A program made the position numbers and the translations under genes. Positions 8,901 through 18,555 of a stretch of 37,323 bases of DNA are shown piece by piece. A model generated the notes under the pieces. That model searched no databases and had not been told where the DNA came from. It saw nothing but the letters and a program-made list of their open reading frames with translations. The first letter of the stretch is position 1. Each line of letters opens with the position of its first letter. Source of the DNA: a bacterium (lineage in GTDB: Bacteria; Verrucomicrobiota; Verrucomicrobiia; Limisphaerales; J093); the NCBI GenBank assembly GCA_021823625.1, contig JAKANS010000042.1, forward strand, positions 1-37,323, given 5' to 3'.

Positions 8901-9774
8901 GCGTGTCCTCGATGCGCTTGGGCGCCAGGCCGGTGAAAGCCGGATAGGTCAAACCGGCGTCGGCGCGCTCGAGCCGCGGGAAGTCGAAGACCGTGACCTT
9001 GAAATCGCGCGTGCGCGCGTCGCCGTACTCGACGCGGTAAAGCAGGTCGCCCGTCACGCTGGACACGGTGCCGCCGAACAACGGATCGGCGAGACTCTTG
9101 ACCAGCGGCAATCGCTCGCCCGACCCGTCCGCGGCGGTGACCACCAGCTCGGCGTGTGCGGGCACCGGCCGGCCGAAGCGCGCCATCACCACCAGGCTGC
9201 TGCCGCGTTCGAGGTTGGTGTCGCCCGGCGTGACGCTCACGCCGAAGACCACCGGCGGCGTGAAGCGCGACCGTTGCACCGTGTGCGGCCACGCCCAGAA
9301 CACCAGGCCCAGCAGGCCCAGCGCAAGCAGGTGCGCGGCCTGCGCGGTGAGCAGTCGCGACCGGGGCACGAGGTCTTCCCAGCGATGCCGGTGACTGTGC
9401 TCCACCGTTTCGTCCACGAGCCGGCGTTGGAAATAGCCGGGTTCGACGCCGCTGGCGTCCGGTTGCTCCACCGCGGTCAACAGGCGGCCTTCCAACTCCG
9501 GATGGCGCGCCTCGAGTTCCCTGGCCAGTCGGCGCCAGTCAGGCGGCGTGCGCCGATGCCGCCAGATCAGCGCCGCGCCCGCCAACGCGCCGAATACCGC
9601 CAGCGCAGGCAGGATGAACCGCGAGCTGCCGCCGAAGCGCGATTGCCAGGCGATCAGGCCCGCGCCCACGGTCGCGGTGGCGAGCCAGACCACGGCCAGC
9701 TTGCACCAGAGTTGCAATCCCCGTTGGCGGCGGAGCACCGGCCGCAAGCGGGCTTTGAGGAAAGGATCGTTCAT
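5962..9774 (-). CDS. Large DUF4175-like membrane protein with long coiled coil and Q/N-rich tail
   Basis: 1270 residues; ATG at 9774 overlaps the BatA-like gene's stop (ATGA). Three hydrophobic segments lie near the N-terminus (about 22-43, 52-70 and 138-160). Next comes a region of several hundred residues of beta-sandwich character. It gives way, from roughly residue 500, to a long charged helical zone dominated by Q, R, E, L and A, strongly predicted to be coiled coil. Then follows a low-complexity stretch rich in N, Q, G and R (for example NREAPNGEAASREQPQNS), and a last ~150-residue folded part (DRLREVEEMVELPSLRSEIA...). This order matches proteins annotated DUF4175 that sit in MoxR/BatA operons. 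It is probably an anchored scaffold reaching across the periplasm. The assignment is by length, composition and context rather than by a signature motif. Confidence 0.75.
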   Translation of the reverse strand: MNDPFLKARLRPVLRRQRGLQLWCKLAVVWLATATVGAGLIAWQSRFGGSSRFILPALAVFGALAGAALIWRHRRTPPDWRRLARELEARHPELEGRLLTAVEQPDASGVEPGYFQRRLVDETVEHSHRHRWEDLVPRSRLLTAQAAHLLALGLLGLVFWAWPHTVQRSRFTPPVVFGVSVTPGDTNLERGSSLVVMARFGRPVPAHAELVVTAADGSGERLPLVKSLADPLFGGTVSSVTGDLLYRVEYGDARTRDFKVTVFDFPRLERADAGLTYPAFTGLAPKRIEDTRRVSAVAGSHLAWSLQLNKPVVSAWLVPKGAAGAEIALNVETNRPAATLTNFLLAASGTYELRLLDAAGRTNKTAPQFVINVLPNRVPELKLTSPRGDIRPSAIEEVAFDGTVWDDFGVLAHGLAYTVAGEEPKFIELDRAVPAKERRAFHHVLRLEDLGVAPDQFLSWFAWADDIGPDGQPRRTTSDLYFAEVRPFEEIFREGQGNESQSADQQSNQQPDQQGNQSGRLAELQKQIISATWKLQRDRQEAGASAKLPDQYVKDATVVRDSQAHVLEQAQQAQERAEDPRTATSWNAAAAAMTKALAELERATNAPTALSPALAAEQSAYQALLKLQEREFEVARSRNRGRGQNANSGRQQQMQRQLDQLDLTQSENRYETERQAQAPTTPERREQLQVLNRLQELARRQRDLNERLQELQTALQEARTEREREEARRELKRLEEEQRQMLADTDELRQRLDRPENQSQMQDQRQQLDQARQDMQRAAQAAGQEAVSQALAAGTRAQRQMEQMREQLRQQSAGEFGEELRQMRADARELARQQEQVQKQLDDLSTNQRRTLSDSAERQATLEQLAQQKGRLTNLVDRATQVSEQAEESEPLVSRELYDTLRRFAQTDANSVKDFQKDLLDRGLMTRSLYDRLQQTAEQDRAKSLELTAEMLRQGYLPFAGEAEQRARAGIDDLKRGVERAAERVLGDDTEALRLAQQELQNLADQVEREAAQDQAGRTNGIALAAEDPNRENANREAPNGEAASREQPQNSRGGEQAQPQPGGDRSRAGQPAQAQNGNNAEQQRGGTPQNRQGQSLASTPTDRQSPDSGRPPADRSQTGRGRNARQLSGAQNNGGNGGAIADDLLDRLFDTNEGRGGGPITGGDFGPWSDRLREVEEMVELPSLRSEIATARERARQMRLEFKRDQKKPDWAVVRLQVLHPLVEVRDQIAEELARRGPKDTLVPIDRDPVPPRFTELVRRYYEELGKDR

Positions 9775-11900
9775 GACGTTGCTCCTTCCGGGGCGGCGAC
9801 CCGCCGCGCCGTGCGGCCGGCCAGCCAGGTTTCGGCCAACACCACCCCCAGCGCGGCTACGATCAGCCAGCGCCACAGTTTCTGTCGGTTCTCCAGTTCC
9901 GCGTTTTGCAGGCGGACCCGCTGCTCTGCGGCGCGCACCGGATCGGGCGCCGCCGAAGCGACGGGTGCGCCGAGCCGCTCCAGCTCATCGGCGGGCAGCG
10001 GCGCGGTGCGGCTCTCCGCCGGATCGAGATTCACGGCGAAACGTCGCGAAGCCGGACCGGCCTCAATCCGATAAACGCCAGGAACGCGCGTGGCGGCGAA
10101 GTCGGTCGCGCCGCTCTCCAATTTCACGGGCGAACCCTCGGGGCCAAAGACCGCGATCGGCGCCGCGAGCGAACCGTCCGGGCGCGGCAGCGGCACGCGA
10201 TCACCGACCTGGTACGCCGCCGGTGCAGGCGGCGCGGCGCCACTCAAGTCGAGCAGCGAGTACAGGAGCGGAACGAACTTCGACGACAGCGCGAGCTGGC
10301 TGTCGGCGGGTTGCCAACCCGAGGCCAGCACGATCACGCGGCCGCGGCCGACCGGCACTTCCAGAAATGCAGGATCGCCGTTGTCGAAGCGCGCCAGAAT
10401 GCGCGCTCCGGTCAGCGCCGCCGCGTCGAAGCGCCGGTACTTCCAAAAGTGGATCTTCGTGAAATCACTGAAGCGCGCGTCGGCGAACACGGCAAACAGC
10501 GGGTGGCGGAAATCCACTTCAGACAACATGCCGTAATTCGCGAACGCGCCTTCCGTGACCGTCAAGGCGCCGGTGTTCAGCAGCGAGGCCAGCGAGGCGG
10601 CGGCGGTGGCGTAGGTGGGGGCGAACAAAAGCGTGCGGCCCGCTTCGAGACGTTCGCGCAGCCCGACGGTTTGGTCGCCCGCGAGCGCGCTCGTGGCGAC
10701 AAACAGCGTGGCGGCGGCGTCCGGTGGCAGCGGCGCGGTGGGCGGCACGGCCTGCAGGCGCACGGCCTGGCGGCGCGTTTCCTGGAAGGCGCGTTCGAGA
10801 AAATAGCGCGGCTGGGAGGCGTCGGTGGCCGCCTCGCCGCCGAGGTACAGGACGCGGAGTTGCGCGGGCTGGGGCGGAACCACGAACACCGTGTTGTCGA
10901 AATCCTCGTCGTCGCCGCGCAACACGATGCGGTCCGCGCCCGCGTCCGCCGCGGGCACGGCTAGCGAAACGATCCGGCTCTGACCAGCGGGAACGTAAAT
11001 TTCCACGGCGTTGGTGAGCAACTCGGCCGCGCCCGAAGACTTGGAGTTCTTTTCCGCCCGCGCCCAGTGCAACGAGAATTGCTCGCGCTTCGCGTCGGGT
11101 TCGTTGGCCACGCGGACGCGTACGGCGGTTTCGGCGGTGGGTTTGGCGTCGGCGATTTCGGACGCGAGTTGGGCGCTGGCATTGCTGGTCGCGCGCGGAG
11201 TCAGTGCCTCCACGGTCACGCCCACGCCCTTCGGCCATTCGTAGCCCTGCAACGCGCCCAGCCGGCTGCCGGCTTGAAAGTCGCTGATCAGCACCACCTG
11301 GCGCTGCCCAACCGCGGGCCGGCCCTCATCGGCCTCGGTCACCACTTCCGCCGCGCGGATCAAGGCCTGGTCCAGCGCGGTGCCGGCCCAGCCCGGCGTG
11401 ACGCCTGCGAGGCGGCCCCGGACCAACGCCGCGCGGTCACCGGCCGCGGTGGTGCTCCACTGATCGAACGTCACCAGCGGCGTGACCTCGCGATCGAAGG
11501 TGAACACCGCGACCTGGTCGGCGGGCGAGGTTTTGCGCAGCAGCGCATCCAACTTCGCCCGCGCCTCCGTCCAGAGTGTCCCGCGTCGCATGCTGGCGCT
11601 GGTGTCCAGCAGCACGGCCAGGCGCCGCGCGGGATCCGCGGACGCAGGTTGGGGTACCACTTGTTTGAAGAACGGCCGCGCGAAGCCGGCGGCGAGGAGG
11701 CAAAGCACCGCACAGCGGAGCAGCAAAAGCAGCAGGTGTTCGAGGCGATTGCGCCGGGTCAATCGGGGCGGCGTGGGCCGGAGAAACATCAGCGAGCTGA
11801 AGACGGTGCGTTCGCGCGTCGTGCGCCGCACGAGATGGAAAACCACCGGCAGCGCGACCGCGAGCGCCCCCAGCAAAAACAACGGCGCCAGGAAGCTCAT
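9771..11900 (-). CDS. BatA-like VWA-domain membrane protein
   Basis: 709 residues; ATG at 11900 overlaps the DUF58 gene's stop (ATGA). The N-terminus is the characteristic BatA module: MSFLAPLFLLGALAVALPVV helix, the basic HLVRRTTRERTVFSSLMFL loop, then a second helix (LLLLLLRCAVLCLLAAGFA). The VWA domain begins at RRLAVLLDTSASMRRG with an intact DxSxS metal site (Asp99, Ser101, Ser103) and continues to VVLISDFQ. A second half (about 350-640) looks like the amidotransferase-like and beta-sandwich region of the longer BatA relatives. The C-terminus ends with a helix (LWRWLIVAALGVVLAETWLA) and a short cytoplasmic tail. BatA-type proteins work with MoxR ATPases and DUF58 proteins, probably in assembly or quality control of envelope complexes. 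Confidence 0.88.
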   Translation of the reverse strand: MSFLAPLFLLGALAVALPVVFHLVRRTTRERTVFSSLMFLRPTPPRLTRRNRLEHLLLLLLRCAVLCLLAAGFARPFFKQVVPQPASADPARRLAVLLDTSASMRRGTLWTEARAKLDALLRKTSPADQVAVFTFDREVTPLVTFDQWSTTAAGDRAALVRGRLAGVTPGWAGTALDQALIRAAEVVTEADEGRPAVGQRQVVLISDFQAGSRLGALQGYEWPKGVGVTVEALTPRATSNASAQLASEIADAKPTAETAVRVRVANEPDAKREQFSLHWARAEKNSKSSGAAELLTNAVEIYVPAGQSRIVSLAVPAADAGADRIVLRGDDEDFDNTVFVVPPQPAQLRVLYLGGEAATDASQPRYFLERAFQETRRQAVRLQAVPPTAPLPPDAAATLFVATSALAGDQTVGLRERLEAGRTLLFAPTYATAAASLASLLNTGALTVTEGAFANYGMLSEVDFRHPLFAVFADARFSDFTKIHFWKYRRFDAAALTGARILARFDNGDPAFLEVPVGRGRVIVLASGWQPADSQLALSSKFVPLLYSLLDLSGAAPPAPAAYQVGDRVPLPRPDGSLAAPIAVFGPEGSPVKLESGATDFAATRVPGVYRIEAGPASRRFAVNLDPAESRTAPLPADELERLGAPVASAAPDPVRAAEQRVRLQNAELENRQKLWRWLIVAALGVVLAETWLAGRTARRVAAPEGATS

Positions 11901-12859
11901 GTCCACCTTCCTTGGGCATGACGCCCCGCTCGTTGGACGCGCCGGCCGCGATGGGCACGCGCCTGAAGGAAGTCGAACAGCGCGCGCTCGAGCGGTTGGT
12001 CGGTTCCCAGGCGGGCATAGCTGTGGCCCAAACGCAGGCACAGCTCACGCACCGCGGCACAGTGGTCTTCGAGCTTGCGCAGATAGCCGGCGCGCACGGA
12101 GCTGGGGTCGATCAGGAGGCTTTTGCCGGATTCACCGTCCTCGAACATGGCCGGCTCGCGGAATGGAAACGACAGTTCCGCGGGATCGAGCACCTGGAAC
12201 GCGATGCCTTCGTGACCGCAGGCGGCCAGTTGGACCAAGGCTTGTTCCAGCCGGTCGAGTGGCGCCAGGAAATCCGAGATTAGCACGACCAGGCCGCGCT
12301 TGCGGACGATCTCGACCACGCGTTGCAGCGGCGCGACAAGGTCCGTGGCGCGCCCGCTGGCCGGTTGTTCCAGCGCGAGCATCAGCCGGCGCAGATGCCC
12401 GAAGCGGTGCCGGGCGGGCAGGTAGTCGCGCACCACACCGTCGAAGGTCAGCAAGCCGACTGCGTCGCCTTGGAGGTGCAGAAAGTACGCGAGCGTGGCG
12501 GCGAGCGTGGCGGCGTACTCGGCCTTCGTGTAAGCCACCGAGCCGTAGGCCATCGACCGGCTCTGGTCGGCGATGAGGTGGCAGCGGAGATTGGTTTCGT
12601 CTTCGAAGCGCTTGAGGAAATAGCGGTCGCTGCGGGCATAGACCTTCCAGTCCAGGTAACGCGGGTCGTCGCCCGGCGTGTATTGGCGGTACTCGGTGAA
12701 CTCGACCGAGAAGCCGTGGTACGGGCTGCGGTGCAGGCCGCTCCAAAAGCCTTCGACCACCACCCGCGCGCGCAACTCGAGGTTGCGGATGCTCATTAGC
12801 ACCTTCGGTTCGATGAGCGAACCGGCAGGCGAAAACGAAGGATGGGCGGTGGCTACCAT
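11897..12859 (-). CDS. DUF58 family protein
   Basis: 320 residues from the ATG at 12859; a start 13 codons upstream is possible but would run back towards the repeat element. It contains the DUF58 hallmark HRSPYHGFSVEFTEYRQYTPG-DDPRYLDWKVYAR near residues 55-90, and the VWA-like part that follows (LIADQSRSM, then GLLTFDG and VVLISDF). DUF58 proteins are soluble VWA-type partners of MoxR AAA+ ATPases. It lies directly downstream of moxR, separated only by a 247-base gap that holds a palindromic element, and overlaps the BatA-like gene by ATGA. Near the C-terminus the sequence turns basic (RAHRGRRVQRAGRHAQG), which may be a natural tail. Confidence 0.9.
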   Translation of the reverse strand: MVATAHPSFSPAGSLIEPKVLMSIRNLELRARVVVEGFWSGLHRSPYHGFSVEFTEYRQYTPGDDPRYLDWKVYARSDRYFLKRFEDETNLRCHLIADQSRSMAYGSVAYTKAEYAATLAATLAYFLHLQGDAVGLLTFDGVVRDYLPARHRFGHLRRLMLALEQPASGRATDLVAPLQRVVEIVRKRGLVVLISDFLAPLDRLEQALVQLAACGHEGIAFQVLDPAELSFPFREPAMFEDGESGKSLLIDPSSVRAGYLRKLEDHCAAVRELCLRLGHSYARLGTDQPLERALFDFLQARAHRGRRVQRAGRHAQGRWT

Positions 12860-12903
12860 GACGGTTCCATTGAACGTGGAGCTTCGGGGCCACGCCACGT
12901 CTT

Positions 12904-13038
12904 CCCCTCACCCCAACCCTCTCCCCAAAGGAGAGGGAGTCGATCACACCGCGCGGCAATCAAGCAGCGCACCGTGGCTTTGGCCCCGCGCGGCACCCGA
13001 TCTTCCCTCTCCCCAAGGGAGAGGGCCAGGGTGAGGGG
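12904..13038. repeat. Palindromic CCCTCACCC-type intergenic element within the MoxR operon
   Basis: Inverted arms at 12904-12937 (cccctcaccccaaccctctc...) and 13005-13038 (reverse complement begins cccctcaccctggccctctc), with about 67 bases between. Each arm also contains its own small hairpin (ctctcc-cc-aa-ggagag type). This fits a short non-autonomous palindromic element. It fills nearly the whole 247-base gap between moxR and the DUF58 gene, the only sizeable gap in the operon. Confidence 0.8.
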
Positions 13039-13106
13039 AGGGCGCGCCCGGACAGCGTCGAATCGCCGGAACGGGTCCGAACGAGGTCTTGGTTTTCTCG
13101 CTTGCA

Positions 13107-14147
<1,041 letters not shown>

Positions 14148-14148
14148 G

Positions 14149-15030
14149 TCAGTGGGTCATGATGTAAAAAATCACATTGACCGCCAGTGGATACGCGGTT
14201 TTCTCGGAAAACTCGGCGAAGTAATAGTGGTTGTCGCCCTCCCACTCCCAACCGTCGCCGTTGTCGGTGTTGTGAGTGGCCAGCACCATGATGCGCCCCT
14301 GGTCGTCGAAGATCGCGCGATGATGCACCACCTGCGCGTCCGATCTTTCCCAGGTGCGGTGTTCCGGGTCGTATTCGCTCAGGGTGCCCAGTTCCACGTT
14401 CGGCACCTGGTTCTTCGCGCGGATGTCGAAGACGCAATGGTAAAGCGGGTGGTCGAGCGGCAGCTCCGTGAAGTTTCGGTCGGGGAAAACCTGTTTCATC
14501 ACGTCCGCGGCATTCTCCCATTCCTCCTCGCCCCAAAAATCGTCCAGCCAGAGGAAGCCGCCGTTGAGCAGATATTTCCGGAGCGCGACGATTTCGTCGG
14601 CGTTCAATTCGAGACTGCCCGGCTCTACCATGTAAATGAACGGATAGTCGCTGAGGTCCTTGTCGGTCAGATTGATGAACTTGCCGTTCGGATCGACCTT
14701 GAGCGACGTCATTTGCTGCAAACGGAACGAGAGGTTCAGATCACTATCCGGAGCGTCGGTGTCCCACGGACCACCGCGGCTGTAAGACGCCCGCGCCCGC
14801 CGAACGCGGGCAAACGTGAACACGTCCTTCTCGAAGCCGGGGGCGTTCGTCCAGTTCGGGGTCTCGCCGGCGTGTTGCACCATCTCCCGCGGCGTGTTGT
14901 AGCCCTCCGCGCGACTCCACCCCCAGCCGTCGCGAAACCCGCCACGCCCCCCACCGCGGAAGCCGCGCTGCGCGAAGACGACGCCCGTCAGCACCGCGAT
15001 GGCAAGCAGCGCTGTTGGCCACCGCTTCAT
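14149..15030 (-). CDS. DUF4159 family secreted protein
   Basis: 293 residues; ATG at 15030 overlaps the stop of the TPR-peptidase gene (ATGA). A signal peptide (ALLAIAVLTGVVFAQ, cleaved near residue 20) is followed by a Gly/Arg-rich linker (GFRGGGRGGFRDG). The DUF4159 domain shows FTFARVRRARASYSRGG, DLSDYPFIYMVEPGSLEL, LRKYLLNGGFLWLDDFWGEEE and YPLAVNVIFYIMTH. The domain has a ThuA/amidotransferase-like fold but lacks a recognised active site. DUF4159 genes are a regular companion of moxR in this bacterial group. Its exact job is unknown; the signal peptide puts it in the envelope. Confidence 0.9.
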   Translation of the reverse strand: MKRWPTALLAIAVLTGVVFAQRGFRGGGRGGFRDGWGWSRAEGYNTPREMVQHAGETPNWTNAPGFEKDVFTFARVRRARASYSRGGPWDTDAPDSDLNLSFRLQQMTSLKVDPNGKFINLTDKDLSDYPFIYMVEPGSLELNADEIVALRKYLLNGGFLWLDDFWGEEEWENAADVMKQVFPDRNFTELPLDHPLYHCVFDIRAKNQVPNVELGTLSEYDPEHRTWERSDAQVVHHRAIFDDQGRIMVLATHNTDNGDGWEWEGDNHYYFAEFSEKTAYPLAVNVIFYIMTH

Positions 15031-17645
15031 TTTGAGGCCTCCGAGGTCGCGACGGCGGCGGTCGCCGCGGGCGGGACGGCGGCATCGATTTCGAGCAAGA
15101 GCCGCAAAGCATCGCGATATCGCGGGGCGTCTTCGAGCGCTTGCAAGACCTGGCGGCGGGCGGCCGGATCGCCCACGCGATGGAGTTGACGAGCCAGGCG
15201 GAAATGCACCTCCGCCGGATTGGGCGGATCGAGTTGGAGCAAGGCGCGGTAAGCGCCGATGGCCGTGGCCGCATCGCCGGTCGCCTCGCTGGCTTCCGCC
15301 AGAAACCGGTAAGGCGGCGCCACCAGCGGATTCACGGCGAGGTAGCGGCGGGCGTTGAGGATCACCGCCGGCCAGTCGGCGGCTGCGGCCGCGAGTTGCA
15401 TCGAGCGCAGGTAGGCATCGGCGGCTTCGTCGTCCTTCTCGGCCAGGCGGGCCCAGGCCTGCCGTTCTTCGTTCGTCCGGCCCAATTGCTGGTACGCCTC
15501 GGCCAACGGCCGATACGCGCTGTCCGGCCCGGTGAAATCCGGATACAGGTCCACCAACCGCTGCCAGACCGGCACGGCGGCGGCCCAGTTTTGCGCCTCC
15601 ATGAGCTGCTCACCCTGGCGCATCAGCACGTAGAAGTTGTTTGGCCGCGGCTTGGCCCAGAGCGTCCAGGCCAAGTCTTCGGCGCCGCCCAACATCGCCT
15701 CCAGCGCCGGCTTTTCCCAATCCAGCCCCGGCGCGAGCGCCTCCGCCTTCTGCCGCGCGAAGGCGGCGAACGCCTTTTCGATGTCCGCCATCGGGGCGGT
15801 GTGTTTGGCGATGGCCTCGTTGATTTCCATGCCTTCGCCCAAGTCGTGCAGGATGGCGCGCAAGGCTTCGGCGCCGAAGCGCTCGACCAGGAACTCCACC
15901 ACCAGCGACGACTCGTAATACGCGAATTGCAGTTGTACCGCGGACGACGGCGTCAGGAACGCGCCGCTGAGGTGCGCCACCGGCGTGAGTTCGCCGTCCA
16001 GAATCATCTGGCGATACTTCGGCAACAAATGCTCGCCCCACGCGGGATTGGCCTGGCGCTCCTCGTACACGGAGATGCCTTCGCTCAGCCACCGCGGCAT
16101 TTTGTTGCGCGTGAGGTTGAGCGTGATGACGTGGGTGAACTCGTGCCAGAGCATCGACTCCCAGTTGAACGGGTGGCCGGGCCGCGTGGCCGGGCTGTTC
16201 GCGGTGATCACGTTGCCGAAACACACGCCCAGAAAGCCGTTGTTCTCCGGCATCCCAAACGTCCGCACCGCGAAATCCTTTTGCTCCGCGAAAATCTCGA
16301 CGTGCACCGGCCAGGGCAGTTCGAGGCCGTACTTGGCGCCGAGCCGCGTCCGCGCCTGTTCGAGCAACTCGAGCGCGCGCGCGCCGTAAAGCGCGGCTTC
16401 GGCGGACGTCATGCGGACCACGAAATGGTCGTTGGTGAGGGTCTGAAACTTCGCCAGCGTGTCGTGCAGCGTCACCAGATTCAGCGCCGTCACGTCGTAA
16501 CCGTCCTTGAGTTGGACTTCCTCGGCCAGCCGCCAGCCTTCGTCGTCCTCGCCAAGGCGGAGCAAATCCTGGCTCAACTGCGATTTGGCCGGCAGGTAGG
16601 TCGGGTCGAATTGCAGGGCCTGGCGTTGCCGCGCGGCGCCTTCGGCGAAGCGGTACTTTTGCGAGAGCTTGCGGCCGATCAGGTAAGGCACCCGCGGGTT
16701 GGCGGGCCAGAACTTCAGCGCCATCGCGTTGGCGGCCTTCTCTTCCGCCGGGCAGTTTGCGAGGTGCGCGATCACCGCGAGGCAGGCCCAGGCCTCGGGA
16801 TGCCACGGGTTCACCGCGCGAATCCGCCCGAGCGTCTTGGTCGCCTCGTCGTAATCCTCGGCGTCGATCTCGTGATCCGCCAGCAGCAGCAGGCTGCCGA
16901 CGTGGTTGGTGTTCCGCTTCAACGCCTCTTCGAGCGAGGCCAGCATCGCGGCGGGTTCGCTGGGCGCGTAAGCCCGCGCCAGTCCGAAGTGCAGGTCGGG
17001 ATCGTCGGGTAGTTTCTGGAGGCCTTCCTGGAACCACTTCGCGGCGAGCGCAAAATCGTGTTTCTCGAGCGCCAGTTCGCCGCCCGCCAGGTACACCTCG
17101 CGCTGCGTCGCATCCACCTTCTTGGCCGCCTCGAACACGCGTTCGAGCACGCGCTTCGGGTCCGCGCCGGCACGCAACGCCGCCTGACCATAGACGATCA
17201 AATCCGGCACGCTGCGGTAAGCGTAAGGTCGCGACGGCACCAGCCGGGTGATGTCGCGGACCATCCCGGCGGCCTTGGTCGCCTGGCCGTTGAACGGAAA
17301 CACCTCCCCCGCCAGCCAGCGCAGGCGGACGCTGCCGGGTTCTCTGGCCAGGCCGTTCGTGATCGCCGAGTACGCCTCGGCGTAACGGCCCATCGCGGTC
17401 AGCGACTCCGCGAGCAAAAGACTCCACTCCTCGGCATCGCGGCGATTCCGCAAGGCCCCTTCCGCCGCCACCGCACAATCCGCGTATTGGCCGGTCAGCC
17501 ACAAAGCGCGCACGGTGCTCAAATCCGCGCCGCTGGTGGATGGGTCGAAGCCGCCCGCGAAGACCATCAGCAGCAGGGCCAGACAAACGCCGCCGCCAGC
17601 CCGGGCGGGCCTTGCGCGGTCCAGATTGTGGCGTAGCTGGGACAT
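15027..17645 (-). CDS. TPR-repeat protein with a gluzincin (peptidase MA-like) domain
   Basis: 872 residues from the ATG at 17645 (earlier in-frame starts would encode Pro/Gly/Arg-rich non-natural sequence). A signal-like segment (VCLALLLMVFAGGF) is followed by TPR-type helical repeats (about 40-380). The metallopeptidase part has HEFTHVITLNL (zinc ligands His501 and His505, catalytic Glu502) and, 17 residues on, the third-ligand motif MPRWLSEGISVYEE (Glu522), the pattern of peptidase MA-like gluzincins. More TPR repeats fill about 610-850, ending in an Ala-rich tail. It is the first gene of the eight-gene MoxR operon and is probably a periplasmic or anchored protease. The full set of catalytic residues suggests it is active. 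Confidence 0.88.
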   Translation of the reverse strand: MSQLRHNLDRARPARAGGGVCLALLLMVFAGGFDPSTSGADLSTVRALWLTGQYADCAVAAEGALRNRRDAEEWSLLLAESLTAMGRYAEAYSAITNGLAREPGSVRLRWLAGEVFPFNGQATKAAGMVRDITRLVPSRPYAYRSVPDLIVYGQAALRAGADPKRVLERVFEAAKKVDATQREVYLAGGELALEKHDFALAAKWFQEGLQKLPDDPDLHFGLARAYAPSEPAAMLASLEEALKRNTNHVGSLLLLADHEIDAEDYDEATKTLGRIRAVNPWHPEAWACLAVIAHLANCPAEEKAANAMALKFWPANPRVPYLIGRKLSQKYRFAEGAARQRQALQFDPTYLPAKSQLSQDLLRLGEDDEGWRLAEEVQLKDGYDVTALNLVTLHDTLAKFQTLTNDHFVVRMTSAEAALYGARALELLEQARTRLGAKYGLELPWPVHVEIFAEQKDFAVRTFGMPENNGFLGVCFGNVITANSPATRPGHPFNWESMLWHEFTHVITLNLTRNKMPRWLSEGISVYEERQANPAWGEHLLPKYRQMILDGELTPVAHLSGAFLTPSSAVQLQFAYYESSLVVEFLVERFGAEALRAILHDLGEGMEINEAIAKHTAPMADIEKAFAAFARQKAEALAPGLDWEKPALEAMLGGAEDLAWTLWAKPRPNNFYVLMRQGEQLMEAQNWAAAVPVWQRLVDLYPDFTGPDSAYRPLAEAYQQLGRTNEERQAWARLAEKDDEAADAYLRSMQLAAAAADWPAVILNARRYLAVNPLVAPPYRFLAEASEATGDAATAIGAYRALLQLDPPNPAEVHFRLARQLHRVGDPAARRQVLQALEDAPRYRDALRLLLEIDAAVPPAATAAVATSEASK

Positions 17646-18276
17646 CCGGCAAACGGCGTTGTCGCGCACTCTAGGTCCTGGCTCCAGCCGCCACAAGCGG
17701 CCGCAGAAGAATCCGCCTCGGAAGAATCCGCGCACAGCTCTGCGCGGCGCCCAACCGAATCGTGACTGGGGTCCGCAGCCGAGCCGGCCTGGAAAAGCGC
17801 CGGGCATAGTCGCTGTAAAGACGCCGCGCTGACGGCGCTGGTTTCCTGCTTTGAAGTAATTAGCGCCAGGGCCGTGCCCGCCCGAGGTTCCGACCGGGGC
17901 CAAAACCGACCGCAAACGGCACAACCGGTCCGTTGGGGGACATCGCCTGACCCTTCCCGGCAGTCTGCCCGCTACGCCCGATTCGATGGGTCTCCGAGCA
18001 GACCCGGAGTGTCCTCCGCCGGTGGCTTCCGCAAGCTCGTTGTGGGCGTCTGGGCCGTTCGCCGAACCCAGCCCCGAGTTTCTTGGGCCTTCAGCTTGAT
18101 GCCCCGCTCGCCCGTCAAGATTTGGGCCGTTAGGAGTGCCGCGCGGAGAATGGCGCGGGGGCGGGAAGTGACGCCAGGATTCCCCGGCTGGGGAAACGGT
18201 GCTTGCCCGGTAGCCGGCACCGGATTCCTGCATCCGGGCATTGACTTGCGTCCAAAGTTACACATTCTGGTTCTAC
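17646..18276. other. Intergenic region between divergent genes
   Basis: 631 bases between the divergent TPR-peptidase and Phd-type antitoxin genes. It must hold both promoters, but no convincing -35/-10 pair was found; TTGACT at 18241-18246 lacks a good -10 partner. Visible structure: a direct repeat of gaagaatccgc (about 17706 and 17720) and a small perfect hairpin (ccgcgca-cagctc-tgcgcgg, about 17726-17745). Translated frames are Pro/Arg/Gly-rich and not gene-like. Confidence 0.5.
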
Positions 18277-18525
18277 ATGAAAACGACGACGCTGAGACAA
18301 CTGCGGCACGATTTCGGCAGCGTCTTCGCCTGGGTGGAACAGGGCGAGCCGGTGGCAATCAGCAAGCGCGGCAAGGTCATTGCGCTCCTGACCCCCCCGC
18401 CCCGACCCATGCCAGTCAAAGTGAAGAAACGCCCCGACTTCACCGCCCGGCTGAAGCGCATCTACGGCGATTTGGTTTTGCCGGGTGATGTGGTGGTGGA
18501 AGAGCGCGAATCCCGGCCGTATTGA
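18277..18525 (+). CDS. Phd/YefM-type antitoxin
   Basis: 82 residues beginning MKTTTLRQLRHDFGSVFAWV, followed by GEPVAISKRGKVIALL. This is the standard N-terminal fold of Phd/YefM antitoxins, which bind DNA and repress their own operon. The C-terminal half (DFTARLKRIYGD...) is the expected flexible toxin-binding tail. The PIN-domain gene starts 30 bases downstream, forming a type II pair. Its upstream region probably carries the self-regulated promoter, but no operator could be defined. Confidence 0.88.
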   Translation: MKTTTLRQLRHDFGSVFAWVEQGEPVAISKRGKVIALLTPPPRPMPVKVKKRPDFTARLKRIYGDLVLPGDVVVEERESRPY

Positions 18526-18555
18526 AGCGATGCCGGCCCCCCAGCCTTCTCCGCC

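Noticed and set aside
5917..10074. A 1385-codon open frame on the plus strand
   Set aside because: It is antisense to the DUF4175-like protein and its neighbours, is made of Leu/Ala/Arg-rich repeats produced by the high GC content, and shows no domain.
18241..18276. TTGACT as a promoter -35 box for the antitoxin gene
   Set aside because: No acceptable -10 box occurs 16-18 bases downstream, and the distance to the start codon is short.
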